Source of the DNA: JAFKFJ01 sp963786445
Lineage (GTDB): Bacteria > Pseudomonadota > Alphaproteobacteria > Acetobacterales > Acetobacteraceae
Direction of reading: 5' to 3'
Assembly (NCBI GenBank): GCA_963786445.1
Contig: CAWAZU010000028.1
Location: 124,001 to 188,000, forward strand
DNA length: 64,000 bases
Both the position numbers and the translations under genes were made by a program. The notes beneath the pieces are model-generated. The model searched no databases and was not told the DNA's origin. It saw only the letters and a list, made by a program, of their open reading frames with translations. Every line of letters starts with the position of its first letter. Positions within the stretch are counted from its first letter, which is position 1. Positions 17,509 through 27,564 of the stretch are shown piece by piece.

Positions 17509-18429
17509 ATGCGCCGCTCCCGCCCCGTCCTCGCCGTATTGCTGACGCTGCTGCTGGCGCTCGCCCCGGCGCTGGGGATGGCCGCCGCCGGCGGCGGCAC
17601 CTCCTTCGGCAGCCGCGGCCTGCGCACCTACTCCATGCCGCCGTCCACGCCCACCTCGCCCTACGGCGCCGCGCCGATGCAGCGCAGCCTGACGCCGCGC
17701 GCCGCGCCGTCCTACGGCCACGGCTATGGCTACGGCTACAGGTCGCGCTCGCCGTTCATGTCGGGGCTGCTGGGCGGGCTGCTTGGCGCCGGCATCGGCG
17801 GGCTGCTGTTCGGGCGCGGGCTGTTCTGGGGCATCCACGGCTTCGGCGGCCTGTTCGGCCTGCTGCTGCAAATCGTCCTGATCGTCTGGGTGGTGCGCTG
17901 GGCGCTGCGCCGCCTGTTCGGCGTGCCCTCCTACGCCGCCGGCGCGCTCTATGCCCGCGGCCCGGTCGCGCCGGGGCCGGGGCGGGTGCCGGAGGTCGGC
18001 GGCGGCATCCAGCCCGCGCGCGGGCTGGCGATCGGGCCGCCGGACTATGACGCCTTCGAGCATCTGCTCCATGCCGTGCAGGACGCGTGGTCGGCGCAGG
18101 ATCTGAACCGGATGCGCCAGCTCGCGACGCCCGAAATGGTCGGCGTGTTCGCCGAGCAGTTGGCCGAGCAATCCAGCCGCGGCGTGCGCAACGTCGTCTC
18201 CGACGTGCGGCTGGAGCAGGGCGATCTGGCCGAGGCATGGAGCGAGGGCGGGCGCGACTACGCCACCGTCGTCATGCGCTTCGCCATGCATGACGCGACC
18301 GAGGACCGCGCCGGGCACGTCATCGACGGCAGCGTGACCGAGTGGATCAGCACGGTCGAATACTGGACGTTCGTGCGCGCGCGGGGCGGGCAGTGGGTGT
18401 TGTCGGCGATCCAGCAGCAGGCGCGCTGA
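17509..18429 (+). CDS. Tim44-like domain protein with signal peptide
   Basis: 306 aa. Signal peptide (RRSRPVLAVLLTLLLALAPALGMAA), a low-complexity Gly/Tyr/Pro region, a glycine-zipper-like hydrophobic segment (SGLLGGLLGAGIGGLLFG) and a second helix. The C-terminal domain (YDAFEHLLHAVQDAWSAQDLNRMRQLATPEM … WTFVRARGGQWVLSAIQQQ) resembles the bacterial Tim44/NTF2-like domain. Bacterial homologues are membrane-anchored proteins of uncertain role. ATG 17509 is preceded by GAGGGA. The 3' end overlaps the next gene if that starts at 18393. Confidence 0.8.
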   Translation: MRRSRPVLAVLLTLLLALAPALGMAAAGGGTSFGSRGLRTYSMPPSTPTSPYGAAPMQRSLTPRAAPSYGHGYGYGYRSRSPFMSGLLGGLLGAGIGGLLFGRGLFWGIHGFGGLFGLLLQIVLIVWVVRWALRRLFGVPSYAAGALYARGPVAPGPGRVPEVGGGIQPARGLAIGPPDYDAFEHLLHAVQDAWSAQDLNRMRQLATPEMVGVFAEQLAEQSSRGVRNVVSDVRLEQGDLAEAWSEGGRDYATVVMRFAMHDATEDRAGHVIDGSVTEWISTVEYWTFVRARGGQWVLSAIQQQAR

Positions 18430-19787
18430 AGCGCCTCGCCCGCGTCTTCACGGCCGCCCCGGCTGGCCGCACCGTCGCCGCGCCGGCCGAGCCGGCGCAT
18501 CCCGCGCCCCGCGTCCTGCCGTTCGCGGTGCGGCGGCGCATTTTCTTCTACCTGGGCGCGCTGATCGTGCTGCTGTCGTTCGGCGCGCCGTCCGGCGGGC
18601 TGATCGACATTCCGATCAGTTTTCTGCTCAAGAACAAGCTGCACCTTGCGGCGCATCAGGTGGCGGCGTTCCGGCTGTGGTCGGCGGCGCCGCTCTATGT
18701 GTCGTTCGTGTTCGGGTTCGTCCGCGACACCTGGAACCCGTTCGGCATGCGCGACCGTGGCTTCATCCTGCTGTTCGGGGCGGTCAGCACCGTCATCTAC
18801 GTCGTGTTCGCCTGCGCGCCCGTCGGCACCGTCTCGCTGCTGGTCGCGATGGTGCTGCTGACCACCGCGCTGCTGTTCATCGCGAGCGCGCAGAGCGGGC
18901 TGACCTGCACGCTGGGCCAGCAACACGTGATGTCCGGCCAGATGAGCGCGGTGTGGAACATTTTCGGCTCGCTGCCCGGCATCGTGGCGCTGCTCGCCGG
19001 CGGCAGCCTGAGCAACCTGCTGGAACGCCACGACGCCGGCCAGGCCATGCGCATCCTGTTCCTCTCCGGCGCCGCGATCATGGCCGCGGTGACGGTGTTT
19101 GCCGCCTGGAAGCCGGCGAGCGTGTTCGACAATGTCCGCGTCGAGACGACGCAGGACGCGCACAGGCTGGACGATCTGCGGCGGCTGTTGCGGCACCGGC
19201 CGATCTATCCGGCGCTGCTGATCTGGATGCTGTGGAATTTCGCGCCCGGCTCGGCGACGCCGCTGCAATACTACCTGCAGAACACGCTGCACGCGGCGGA
19301 CGCGCGGTGGGGGCAGTGGAACGCGGTGTTCGGCGCCGCCTTCATCCCGACGTTCCTGGTGTTCGGCCTGCTGTGCCGAAAAGTGCCGCTGAGGACGCTG
19401 CTGTGGTGGGGCACCATCGTGGCGGTGCCGCAGATGGTGCCGCTGCTGTTCATCCACTCGGTCGCCGGGGCGCTGATCGCCGCGGTGCCGATGGGGCTGC
19501 TGGGCGGGGTCGCCACCGCCGCCTATCTGGACCTGATCATCCGCTCCTGCCCTCGGGGGTTGCAGGGCACCACGCTGATGCTGGCCGCCGCGCTGAATTC
19601 CGTCGCCGCGCGGTTCGGCGACGTGCTGGGGACCAACCTGTACGACCGTTACGGCGGCTTCGCCGTCTGCGTGGTGGCGATCACGGTCGTCTATGCGCTG
19701 ATCCTGCCGACGCTGGTTCTGGTGCCGCGGCACCTGATCGGGACGCCGGACGGGGTGGCGCCGGTGCTGAAAGTCGCCGCGGAATAG
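18393..19787 (+). CDS. major facilitator superfamily transporter
   Basis: About 464 aa with some twelve hydrophobic helices and a charged loop in the middle (VRVETTQDAHRLDDLRRLLRHRP), the usual 6+6 MFS layout. The segment FGFVRDTWNPFGMRDRG fits the conserved loop between helices 2 and 3. General appearance is closest to the BT1/folate-biopterin or AmpG-like MFS branches, but the substrate cannot be told. Start uncertain: GTG 18393 has a GGGCGGG stretch before it; GTG 18528 would begin right at the first helix; the frame is open back to 18342. Confidence 0.75.
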   Translation: MGVVGDPAAGALKRLARVFTAAPAGRTVAAPAEPAHPAPRVLPFAVRRRIFFYLGALIVLLSFGAPSGGLIDIPISFLLKNKLHLAAHQVAAFRLWSAAPLYVSFVFGFVRDTWNPFGMRDRGFILLFGAVSTVIYVVFACAPVGTVSLLVAMVLLTTALLFIASAQSGLTCTLGQQHVMSGQMSAVWNIFGSLPGIVALLAGGSLSNLLERHDAGQAMRILFLSGAAIMAAVTVFAAWKPASVFDNVRVETTQDAHRLDDLRRLLRHRPIYPALLIWMLWNFAPGSATPLQYYLQNTLHAADARWGQWNAVFGAAFIPTFLVFGLLCRKVPLRTLLWWGTIVAVPQMVPLLFIHSVAGALIAAVPMGLLGGVATAAYLDLIIRSCPRGLQGTTLMLAAALNSVAARFGDVLGTNLYDRYGGFAVCVVAITVVYALILPTLVLVPRHLIGTPDGVAPVLKVAAE

Positions 19788-19821
19788 CAGGCCGGCGTGC
19801 CAAGCGCCCTGGCGCCGGAAC

Positions 19822-19849
19822 TTGACGCGACGGTTGGAAACGATATCAT
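19822..19849 (+). promoter_or_regulatory. promoter with overlapping LacI-type operator, SDR-ABC operon
   Basis: TTGACG (19822-19827), 16-base spacer, TATCAT (19844-19849), 33 bases before the SDR start. The spacer and -10 contain TTGGAAACGAT (19834-19844), identical over 11 bases to a site beside the promoter of the opposing dehydratase operon (28722-28732, other strand). A repressor bound here would block RNA polymerase. The obvious candidate is the lacI gene at 28835. Confidence 0.65.
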
Positions 19850-19881
19850 CGCGTGCCAAGAAGGCGGCTCCGGAGGCGACG

Positions 19882-20649
19882 ATGCGGGGACTCAAGGGCA
19901 AGATCGCGGCGGTGACCGGCGCCGGCTCGGGGATCGGGCGCGCCGCGGCGCTGCGGCTCGGCGAGGAAGGCTGCCTTGTGGCGGTGCTCGACCGCAATGC
20001 CGCCTCGGCCGAAGCCGCCGCCGCCGATATCCGCAAGGCGGGCGGCGATGCCGTCGCGGTCACGGTGGACGTGACCAGGGAGGCCGAGGTCGCGGCGGCG
20101 TTCCGCAAAGTGCTCGACACCTACGCCCGGCTCGACATTCTGGTCGCCAATGCCGGCATCTTTTCCGCGGCGCGCGACGGCCGGGTGCATGGCGTCGATC
20201 AGGCGGTCTGGGACGAGATCGTCGGCGTCAACCTCACCGGAATGTTCTTGTCGTGCAAGCACGGCGTCGCCGCCATCCGCGGCACCGCCGGCAAGGGCGC
20301 CGTGGTGATGACCGGCTCGCCGACCGGCATCTACGGCGTCACGCCGGGCAGCACGGCCTATTCCTCCAGCAAGGGCGGCGTGCATGGCATGGCGCGGGTG
20401 ATGGCGGTGGACTACGCGCCGGAGGGCATCCGCGTGAACGTCGTGGTCCCCGGTTTCACGCTGTCGCCGATCGTGGCCGAGCTGGTCGCCGACCCGGCGG
20501 TGCTGGAACCGCTGGTCCGCTCGATCCCGCTCAAGCGCGGGGCGCAGCCGGAGGAACTGTCGGGCGCGATCGCGTTCCTCGCCTCCGACGACGCATCGTA
20601 CATGACCGGGTCGCTGATGGTGGTCGATGGCGGCATGACCGCCGTGTGA
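19882..20649 (+). CDS. short-chain dehydrogenase/reductase
   Basis: 255 aa classical SDR with NAD(P)-binding TGAGSGIGRAAAL, NAG motif in LVANAGIFSA, and catalytic YSSSK (TAYSSSKGGVHG). Asp after the second strand (VLDRNAAS) suggests NAD preference. ATG 19882 has GGAGG upstream. As first gene of a sugar-importer operon, the likely job is oxidising the imported sugar at C1 to a lactone or acting on an intermediate; this is inference from context. Confidence 0.9.
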   Translation: MRGLKGKIAAVTGAGSGIGRAAALRLGEEGCLVAVLDRNAASAEAAAADIRKAGGDAVAVTVDVTREAEVAAAFRKVLDTYARLDILVANAGIFSAARDGRVHGVDQAVWDEIVGVNLTGMFLSCKHGVAAIRGTAGKGAVVMTGSPTGIYGVTPGSTAYSSSKGGVHGMARVMAVDYAPEGIRVNVVVPGFTLSPIVAELVADPAVLEPLVRSIPLKRGAQPEELSGAIAFLASDDASYMTGSLMVVDGGMTAV

Positions 20650-20691
20650 CCGCACACCGCCGCAAACGCAACACCACAGGGGAGGACTGCA

Positions 20692-21774
20692 ATGTCAGCA
20701 ACGCGCGGAATCCGCGCCGGAGCCGTGGCCGCCGTCGCAACGCTCGCGCTCGTCGCGGCGACGGCGGGCGCACGGGCCGAGGATCAGGTCGCGATCGGCT
20801 TCGTGACGCACGCCCAGGGCAATCCGTTCATCCAGCAGATCCTGGATGGCGCGCAGGCGGCGGCCAACGATCTTGGCGTCAAGCTTCGGGTGGCGCAGGA
20901 AGCCGGCGGCGACCCGGAAGCGCAGCTCCGCGCCGTGCAGAATTTCATCAACTCCGGCGTGCAGGGCGCCGCCACCTCGGTGCCGGGCGAGTCGATGGCC
21001 AAGGGGTTGAACGAGATCATCGACGGCGGCGTGCCGATCGTGCAGTACAACCTGCTCGGCGCCGCCGTGCATGCGCCCTATGTCGGCGAGAAATCGGTGG
21101 AGAGCGGGCGCATCCTCGGCCGCATGATCGTGGAAAAGCTCGGCGGCGCGAAGGCGACCGGCACCGTAGTCATCGGCAACTGTTTTCCCGGCTTCCCGGT
21201 GCTGGAGAACCGCGCGAAGGGCGTCGAGGAATCGCTGAAGACCGCGCCGGGGCTGAAAGTGCTCGGCCCGTACGACGTGAAGGTCAGTGCCGTCGAGAAC
21301 TACAATCGGTGGGAGCAGCTCTACGCGGCCAATCCGGGGGCGGCGGCGATGATCGGCCTGTGCGCGCCGGATGTCGCGAGCCTCGGCAAGCTGAATGCCG
21401 CCAACGGCGACAAGTTCGTCGCCGGCGGCTACGACCTGACGGCGGAAAACCTCGCCGCGATCAAGGGCGGCCACGCCTATGTCACGCTCGGCCAGAGCGC
21501 GTTCGTGCAGGGCTACCTGCCGGTGGCGCTGCTGGTGCATGCGGTCCGCGACAAGCAGAAGCTGCCGGTCGGCTTCTTCAATTCCGGCACCCAGATCGTG
21601 ACCGCGACCAAGGTCGATATGGGCAACGGCCTGCCGCCGATCAGTTTCGCGCAGGTGCAGGCGCTGGCGGCCGACCCGGCCGCGACGGCGGCGTACTATA
21701 AGCCGTGGATTGCCAGCATCCAGGGCGCCGGGCTGATGCACGGCATGCAGAAGCTCGCGGCCGAGTCCGAATGA
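20692..21774 (+). CDS. ribose-type sugar ABC transporter, substrate-binding protein
   Basis: 360 aa periplasmic binding protein of the LacI/RbsB fold. Cleavable signal (about residues 1-28, ending ATAGARA|ED), then VAIGFVTHAQGNPFIQQILDGAQAA, characteristic of CUT2 importers. Starts 42 bases after the SDR and is followed by an RNA hairpin before the ATPase gene, a common arrangement that keeps binding-protein mRNA abundant. Ligand unknown; the neighbouring enzymes suggest a sugar or sugar acid. Confidence 0.92.
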   Translation: MSATRGIRAGAVAAVATLALVAATAGARAEDQVAIGFVTHAQGNPFIQQILDGAQAAANDLGVKLRVAQEAGGDPEAQLRAVQNFINSGVQGAATSVPGESMAKGLNEIIDGGVPIVQYNLLGAAVHAPYVGEKSVESGRILGRMIVEKLGGAKATGTVVIGNCFPGFPVLENRAKGVEESLKTAPGLKVLGPYDVKVSAVENYNRWEQLYAANPGAAAMIGLCAPDVASLGKLNAANGDKFVAGGYDLTAENLAAIKGGHAYVTLGQSAFVQGYLPVALLVHAVRDKQKLPVGFFNSGTQIVTATKVDMGNGLPPISFAQVQALAADPAATAAYYKPWIASIQGAGLMHGMQKLAAESE

Positions 21775-21783
21775 CGCGCACGA

Positions 21784-21815
21784 GCCTGCTCTCCCGCCGC
21801 GGCAGGAGAGCAGGC
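21784..21815 (+). promoter_or_regulatory. intercistronic hairpin between binding protein and ATPase genes
   Basis: Perfect 11-bp stem (GCCTGCTCTCC with GGAGAGCAGGC) and a 10-base loop, starting nine bases after the binding-protein stop. No U-run follows, so it is more likely an mRNA 3'-end stabiliser or partial attenuator than a full terminator. Confidence 0.7.
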
Positions 21816-21835
21816 CGCGTTCGGCGACGACGGCA

Positions 21836-23343
<1,508 letters not shown>

Positions 23344-23347
<4 letters not shown>

Positions 23348-24366
23348 CCACCCAGGCCCGCACCGCAACGCCACCGCCCGCCGGCACGAAGCGAAATCTC
23401 CCGCGGCTGCCGGAGGAGATCGGCGTCATCGTGGCGCTGGCGGCGATGATGCTGGTGATCGGGGTCGCAAGGCCGCGTTTCCTCAATCCGCTGAACCTGC
23501 TTACGATTCTCGGCCACACCACGTTTCTCGGCATGCTCGCGGTCGGCATGGTGTTTTTGCTGGCGATCCGCGAGATCGACCTGTCGGTCGGCTGGATTTT
23601 CAATCTCTCCGCCGTGGTGGCCGCACTGATGATGGTGGCCAAAATCGATCCGTGGCTGGCGGCGCTGGCCGGCTTCGGCTTCGGCGCGCTGCTCGGGCTG
23701 GTCAACGGCGTGCTGGCGGTCGGGCTGCGGCTGCCGGCGATCATCGTCACGCTCGGCACCTATTCGATGTTCCAGGGCCTGTCGCTGGTGGTGAACAACG
23801 GCCGGGCGGTGATGCCGGCCGACCAGTCGAGCAGTTTCTTCTCGGTCATCGGCGCAAAACTGTTCGGCGTGCTGCCGGTGCCGGCGGCGGTGTTCGTGCT
23901 GCTCGCCGTCGTCATGCACTTCGTGCTGCACCGCACGCGCTTCGGCTATCGCGTGCAGGCGGTCGGCAGCAACCCGGAGGCGGCGGAGCTGGCCGGCATC
24001 TCCAATGCGGCGGTGCGGCTGCAGACGCTGGTGCTGATGGGCGCGATCTGCGGCCTTTCCGGCGCGATGTATGTCGGTTTCCGCGGCGCCATCGACCCCA
24101 ACGAGGGATCGGACTTCGTGCTCGCCGTGATCGCCGCCGTCATCATCGGCGGCACGCCGCTGTCGGGCGGGGCGGGCACGGTGATCGGCGCGGTCATCGG
24201 CATGCTGATCATCCAGGTCATCAGCAGCGGCCTGATCTTCTTCGGCATCGATGCGACCTGGAGCACGTTTGTCACCGGCGCCGTGATCGTGCTGGCGGTG
24301 TCGCTCGACCAGCTGGTGAAATACCAGCGCAGCCGCCGCGCCGCGCGGCTCAAGGACGGGCCGTAG
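23344..24366 (+). CDS. ribose-type sugar ABC transporter, permease
   Basis: 340 aa RbsC-like permease with about nine to ten helices and the family motifs REIDLSVGWIFNLSAVV, GAVIGMLIIQVISSGL and VGSNPEAAELAGI (coupling-helix region). GTG 23344 overlaps the ATPase stop (GTGA). It ends six bases from the convergent E2 gene, so the two operons meet tail to tail with almost no spacer. Confidence 0.94.
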
Positions 24367-24372
24367 CGCGGC

Positions 24373-25527
24373 TCAGCCGGCGGTCCAGGGGCCGCGCTCG
24401 ATGCGCTCGGCGAGCCGGCCCAGGAACGCGGCGCCGGCGCGCCCGTCGATCAGCCGGTGGTCGACCGAGACGGTCAGGTTGAGGCCGCGTGTGATGACGA
24501 TGGCGCCGCCGCGGGCGACCACGCGCTCCTGCTCGCGCCCGGCCGCGACGATGCTCGACTGGCCGGGCTCGATGATCGCCTCGAACCGATCCGCGCCGCC
24601 GCGCCCGAGATTGGACAGCGTGATCGACGCCGCTTCGGCGTCGGCCGCCGCGAGCCGGCCGGCGCGCGCCCGCTGCACCGCCGCCTGCCGCATCGCCGCG
24701 ATCGCGCCAAGGTTTTGGCCGCGCAGGTCGCGCAGTTTTGGGATCATCATGCCGTCCTCGGTGGCGACCACGAGGCCGATGTCGATGCGTGCCGGCGTCA
24801 CTCGCACCGGCCCACCGTCGGCCTCGGCGAAGCGGCCGAGCAGGCGCGGCAATGACGCCAGCGTGTCGGCCAGCGCCTGCAGCAGAAAATCGGTCAGCGT
24901 CAGCCGGACGCCGCTCGCCTGCTCGATCTCCGGCCCGAGCGTCTCGCGCGCCGCGGCGATCGCCCGCGTTTCCACCCAGCGGTCGAGCGCGAAGGCCGGG
25001 ATGGTGCGGCGGCTGAGCGCGACCGCCTCGGCGATGCGGCGGCGCATCGGCGAGAGCGGCTCGACCGTGTCGCCGGCAACGGGCCGCGGGAGCGGCGGCG
25101 CGGACGGGCGGGAGTCGGTGGACGCGGATCGGGGCGCGGCAGGCGCCGGCCGGGCCGCGCCCAGCACGTCGCGCTTGCGCCGCCGCCCGTGCGGGCCGGA
25201 GCCGGTGATCTGGGCCAGATCGACGCCGTATGTCCGCGCCAGCCGCCGCGCCAGCGGCGAGGCCGGGATGCGGGCCGGCGCGGGCGTTGCGGCGCCGTCG
25301 GCCGCGATCGTCGCCAGCAGCGCGCCGATCGGCAGCACCGCCCCCTCCGCCGCGGCGACCGAGGCGAGCGTGCCGTCGCCGGGCGCCTCGACCTCCAGCG
25401 CCGCCTTGTCGGTCTCCAACTCGACGATCGGTTCGCCGAGCCGCACCCGCTCGCCCGCCTGCTTCAGCCACCGCAGCACGGTTGCGGTCTCCATCGTGGC
25501 GCTCAGCTTCGGAACCAGCAGGTCCAT
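24373..25527 (-). CDS. 2-oxoacid dehydrogenase E2 (dihydrolipoamide acyltransferase)
   Basis: 384 aa: one lipoyl domain at 1-75 with lipoylated K41 in ELETDKAALEVEAP, a peripheral subunit-binding domain around 115-150 (SPLARRLARTYGVDL … GSGPHGRRRKRDV), then the acyltransferase domain. Its catalytic motif is DHRLIDGRAGAAF, matching HxxxDG. It transfers the acyl group from E1 to CoA. It closes the operon dehydratase-E1alpha-E1beta-E2; no E3 is present, so the complex must borrow a lipoamide dehydrogenase from elsewhere. Confidence 0.93.
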   Translation of the reverse strand: MDLLVPKLSATMETATVLRWLKQAGERVRLGEPIVELETDKAALEVEAPGDGTLASVAAAEGAVLPIGALLATIAADGAATPAPARIPASPLARRLARTYGVDLAQITGSGPHGRRRKRDVLGAARPAPAAPRSASTDSRPSAPPLPRPVAGDTVEPLSPMRRRIAEAVALSRRTIPAFALDRWVETRAIAAARETLGPEIEQASGVRLTLTDFLLQALADTLASLPRLLGRFAEADGGPVRVTPARIDIGLVVATEDGMMIPKLRDLRGQNLGAIAAMRQAAVQRARAGRLAAADAEAASITLSNLGRGGADRFEAIIEPGQSSIVAAGREQERVVARGGAIVITRGLNLTVSVDHRLIDGRAGAAFLGRLAERIERGPWTAG

Positions 25528-25540
25528 CTTTGCGCCCCGC

Positions 25541-26515
25541 TCAGAGCAACGATTTCACGGTCGCGGCGATCGCCTCGGGCGAGGGGATCGCGGCATCCTC
25601 CAGCGGCGGGCTGTACGGCAGCGGGTATTCGGGCAGGCCGAGCCGGGCCGGCGGCGCGTCGAGGTCGTCGAAAGCGTCGGCGACCACCTGCGCCACCACC
25701 TCCGCCCCCCAGCCGCCGAGTTTCGACTGTTCTTCGACCGTGACCAGGAGGTTGGTCCGGCGCACGCTCTCCGAGATCGCGGACGTGTCCATCGGCCGCA
25801 GCGCGCGCAGGTCGATGACCTCCGCGGCGATTCCGTCCTTGGCCAGCAACTCGGCCGCCGCCAGCGAACGCCCGACCATCGCCAGCGTGGCGACGATGGT
25901 GGCGTCGGTGCCCGGACGCAGCACGCGCGCGCCGGCGAGCGTGCCGGCCGCGTCCGATCCGGTCGCCACCTCGCCCTTCGACGACAGCAGCGCCTTGTGT
26001 TCCAGCAGCAGCACCGGGTTGTCGTCGCGAACCGCTGCCTTCAGCATCCCGTAGGCTTCGGCCGGGCTGGAGGCGCAGACGATTTTCAGCCCGGGCACCG
26101 AGAGCAGCCAGGATTCGGCGGTCTGCGAATGCTGGGCGGCGAACCGCAATCCGGCGCCGCCGATGGCGCGGATGACCAGCGGCACCCGCGTCCGGCCGCC
26201 CGACATCAGCCGGTGCTTGGCGATGCCGCTGACGATCTGGTCGAAGCAGACGCAGAGGAAGTCGGCGAACATGATCTCCACGATCGGCCGATAGCCGGTG
26301 AGCGCCAGGCCGAGCGCGGCGCCGACGAACCCGGTCTCGGAGATCGGCGTGTCGCGCACCCGCGCGGCGCCGAATTCCTCATACAGGCCCTGGCAGGTTT
26401 TGAACGGGCCGCCCGACGGGCCGATGTCCTCGCCCATGATGAGGGTCCGCGGATCGCGCCGCATTTCCTCCTGCAGCGCCGCGACGATCGCTTCGCGATA
26501 GGTGATTTCCGGCAT
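25541..26515 (-). CDS. 2-oxoacid dehydrogenase E1 component, beta subunit
   Basis: 324 aa transketolase-like beta subunit. Conserved elements: LIMGEDIGPSGGPFKTCQGL, thiamine-contacting Glu in ISETGFVGAALGLA, RFAAQHSQTAESWL with the active-site His. Family length. Pairs with E1alpha immediately upstream to decarboxylate a 2-oxoacid using thiamine diphosphate. The variant GPSGG (pyruvate enzymes usually read VGxxGG) hints at a specialised substrate, but this is weak evidence. Confidence 0.94.
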   Translation of the reverse strand: MPEITYREAIVAALQEEMRRDPRTLIMGEDIGPSGGPFKTCQGLYEEFGAARVRDTPISETGFVGAALGLALTGYRPIVEIMFADFLCVCFDQIVSGIAKHRLMSGGRTRVPLVIRAIGGAGLRFAAQHSQTAESWLLSVPGLKIVCASSPAEAYGMLKAAVRDDNPVLLLEHKALLSSKGEVATGSDAAGTLAGARVLRPGTDATIVATLAMVGRSLAAAELLAKDGIAAEVIDLRALRPMDTSAISESVRRTNLLVTVEEQSKLGGWGAEVVAQVVADAFDDLDAPPARLGLPEYPLPYSPPLEDAAIPSPEAIAATVKSLL

Positions 26516-26543
26516 CGGACGATGGCGCTCCGGTCAGACGGGT

Positions 26544-27551
26544 TCAGGCGAACATGCGCGGCGTGAGGTCTTCGCCAACCTGCGGCCAGGCGCCCGCGGC
26601 GGCGCGGTCGGCGGCGGCTTTCACCTCGACGCGCGTCTCGGCGACGATGCGCTCGGCCTCGGCGGGGGCGAGCACGCCGCGCGCGGCGAGCTGCGCCGGA
26701 TAGAGCACCAGCGGATCGCGTTTCAGCCACGCCTCGACCTCCGCCGGATCACGGTATTTCGCCGGGTCGGTGCGCGAGTGGCCGCGATGGCGGTAGGTCT
26801 TGCACTCGATGAAGGTCGGGCCGCCGCCGGCCCGCGCCCGCGCCGCCGCACCAGCCACCGCTTCATGCACCGCCTCGACATCGTTGCCGTCCACGATGAC
26901 CGCCTGCATGGCATAGCCGGCGGCGCGGCGGGCGAGGTCCTCGAACGGGGTGGTGTGGTTGATGCGCGTGAACTCGCCATACAGATTGTTCTCGCAGATG
27001 AACAGCACCGGCAGGCCCCAGACCTGGGCGAGGTTCATCGATTCGTGGAAGGCACCGATATTGGCAGCGCCGTCGCCGAAGAACGTCGAGGAAATCTGGC
27101 CGCGGCCGTTCAGCTGCGCGGTCAGCCCGGCGCCGACCGCGACCGGCAGCCCGCCGCCGACGATGCCGAACGCGCCGAGCAGCCCCTTGTCCACGTCGGT
27201 CAGGTGCATCGACCCGCCGAGGCCGCCACAGACGCCGGTGACGCGGCCGAACAGCTCGGCGAACGCCGCCGCCATGTCCATGCCGCGCGCCAGGCAATGG
27301 CCGTGGCCGCGATAGGTGTAGGTGACGTAGTCATCGGCGCGCATCGCATGCCCCGCACCGGCGGCGACCGCCTCCTGGCCCTGGCAGAGATGCGTGGTGC
27401 CGTGGACCAGCCCTTCGAGGTAGCTGCGCTGCACCTGTTCCTCGAACTCGCGGATGCGCACCATGCTGCGGAACAGGGTCAGCCGGTCCTCGTCATCGAG
27501 CGGCGCTGCACTGTTGTCGCCGATGGCGGCGTTCCGCTGCGCGATGTTCAT
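26544..27551 (-). CDS. 2-oxoacid dehydrogenase E1 component, alpha subunit
   Basis: 335 aa from ATG 27551. The thiamine-diphosphate motif GDG…NN is plain (FFGDGAANIGAFHESMN … CENN), as are YRGHGH and the phosphorylation-loop equivalent YRHRGHSRTDP. A TTG at 27581 would lengthen it by ten codons into the upstream gene; I favour the ATG, which has GAGGA 13 bases before it. The start is embedded close to the stop of the enolase-superfamily gene, implying coupled expression. Confidence 0.94.
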   Translation of the reverse strand: MNIAQRNAAIGDNSAAPLDDEDRLTLFRSMVRIREFEEQVQRSYLEGLVHGTTHLCQGQEAVAAGAGHAMRADDYVTYTYRGHGHCLARGMDMAAAFAELFGRVTGVCGGLGGSMHLTDVDKGLLGAFGIVGGGLPVAVGAGLTAQLNGRGQISSTFFGDGAANIGAFHESMNLAQVWGLPVLFICENNLYGEFTRINHTTPFEDLARRAAGYAMQAVIVDGNDVEAVHEAVAGAAARARAGGGPTFIECKTYRHRGHSRTDPAKYRDPAEVEAWLKRDPLVLYPAQLAARGVLAPAEAERIVAETRVEVKAAADRAAAGAWPQVGEDLTPRMFA

Positions 27552-27564
27552 GCCTTGGGCGTCC

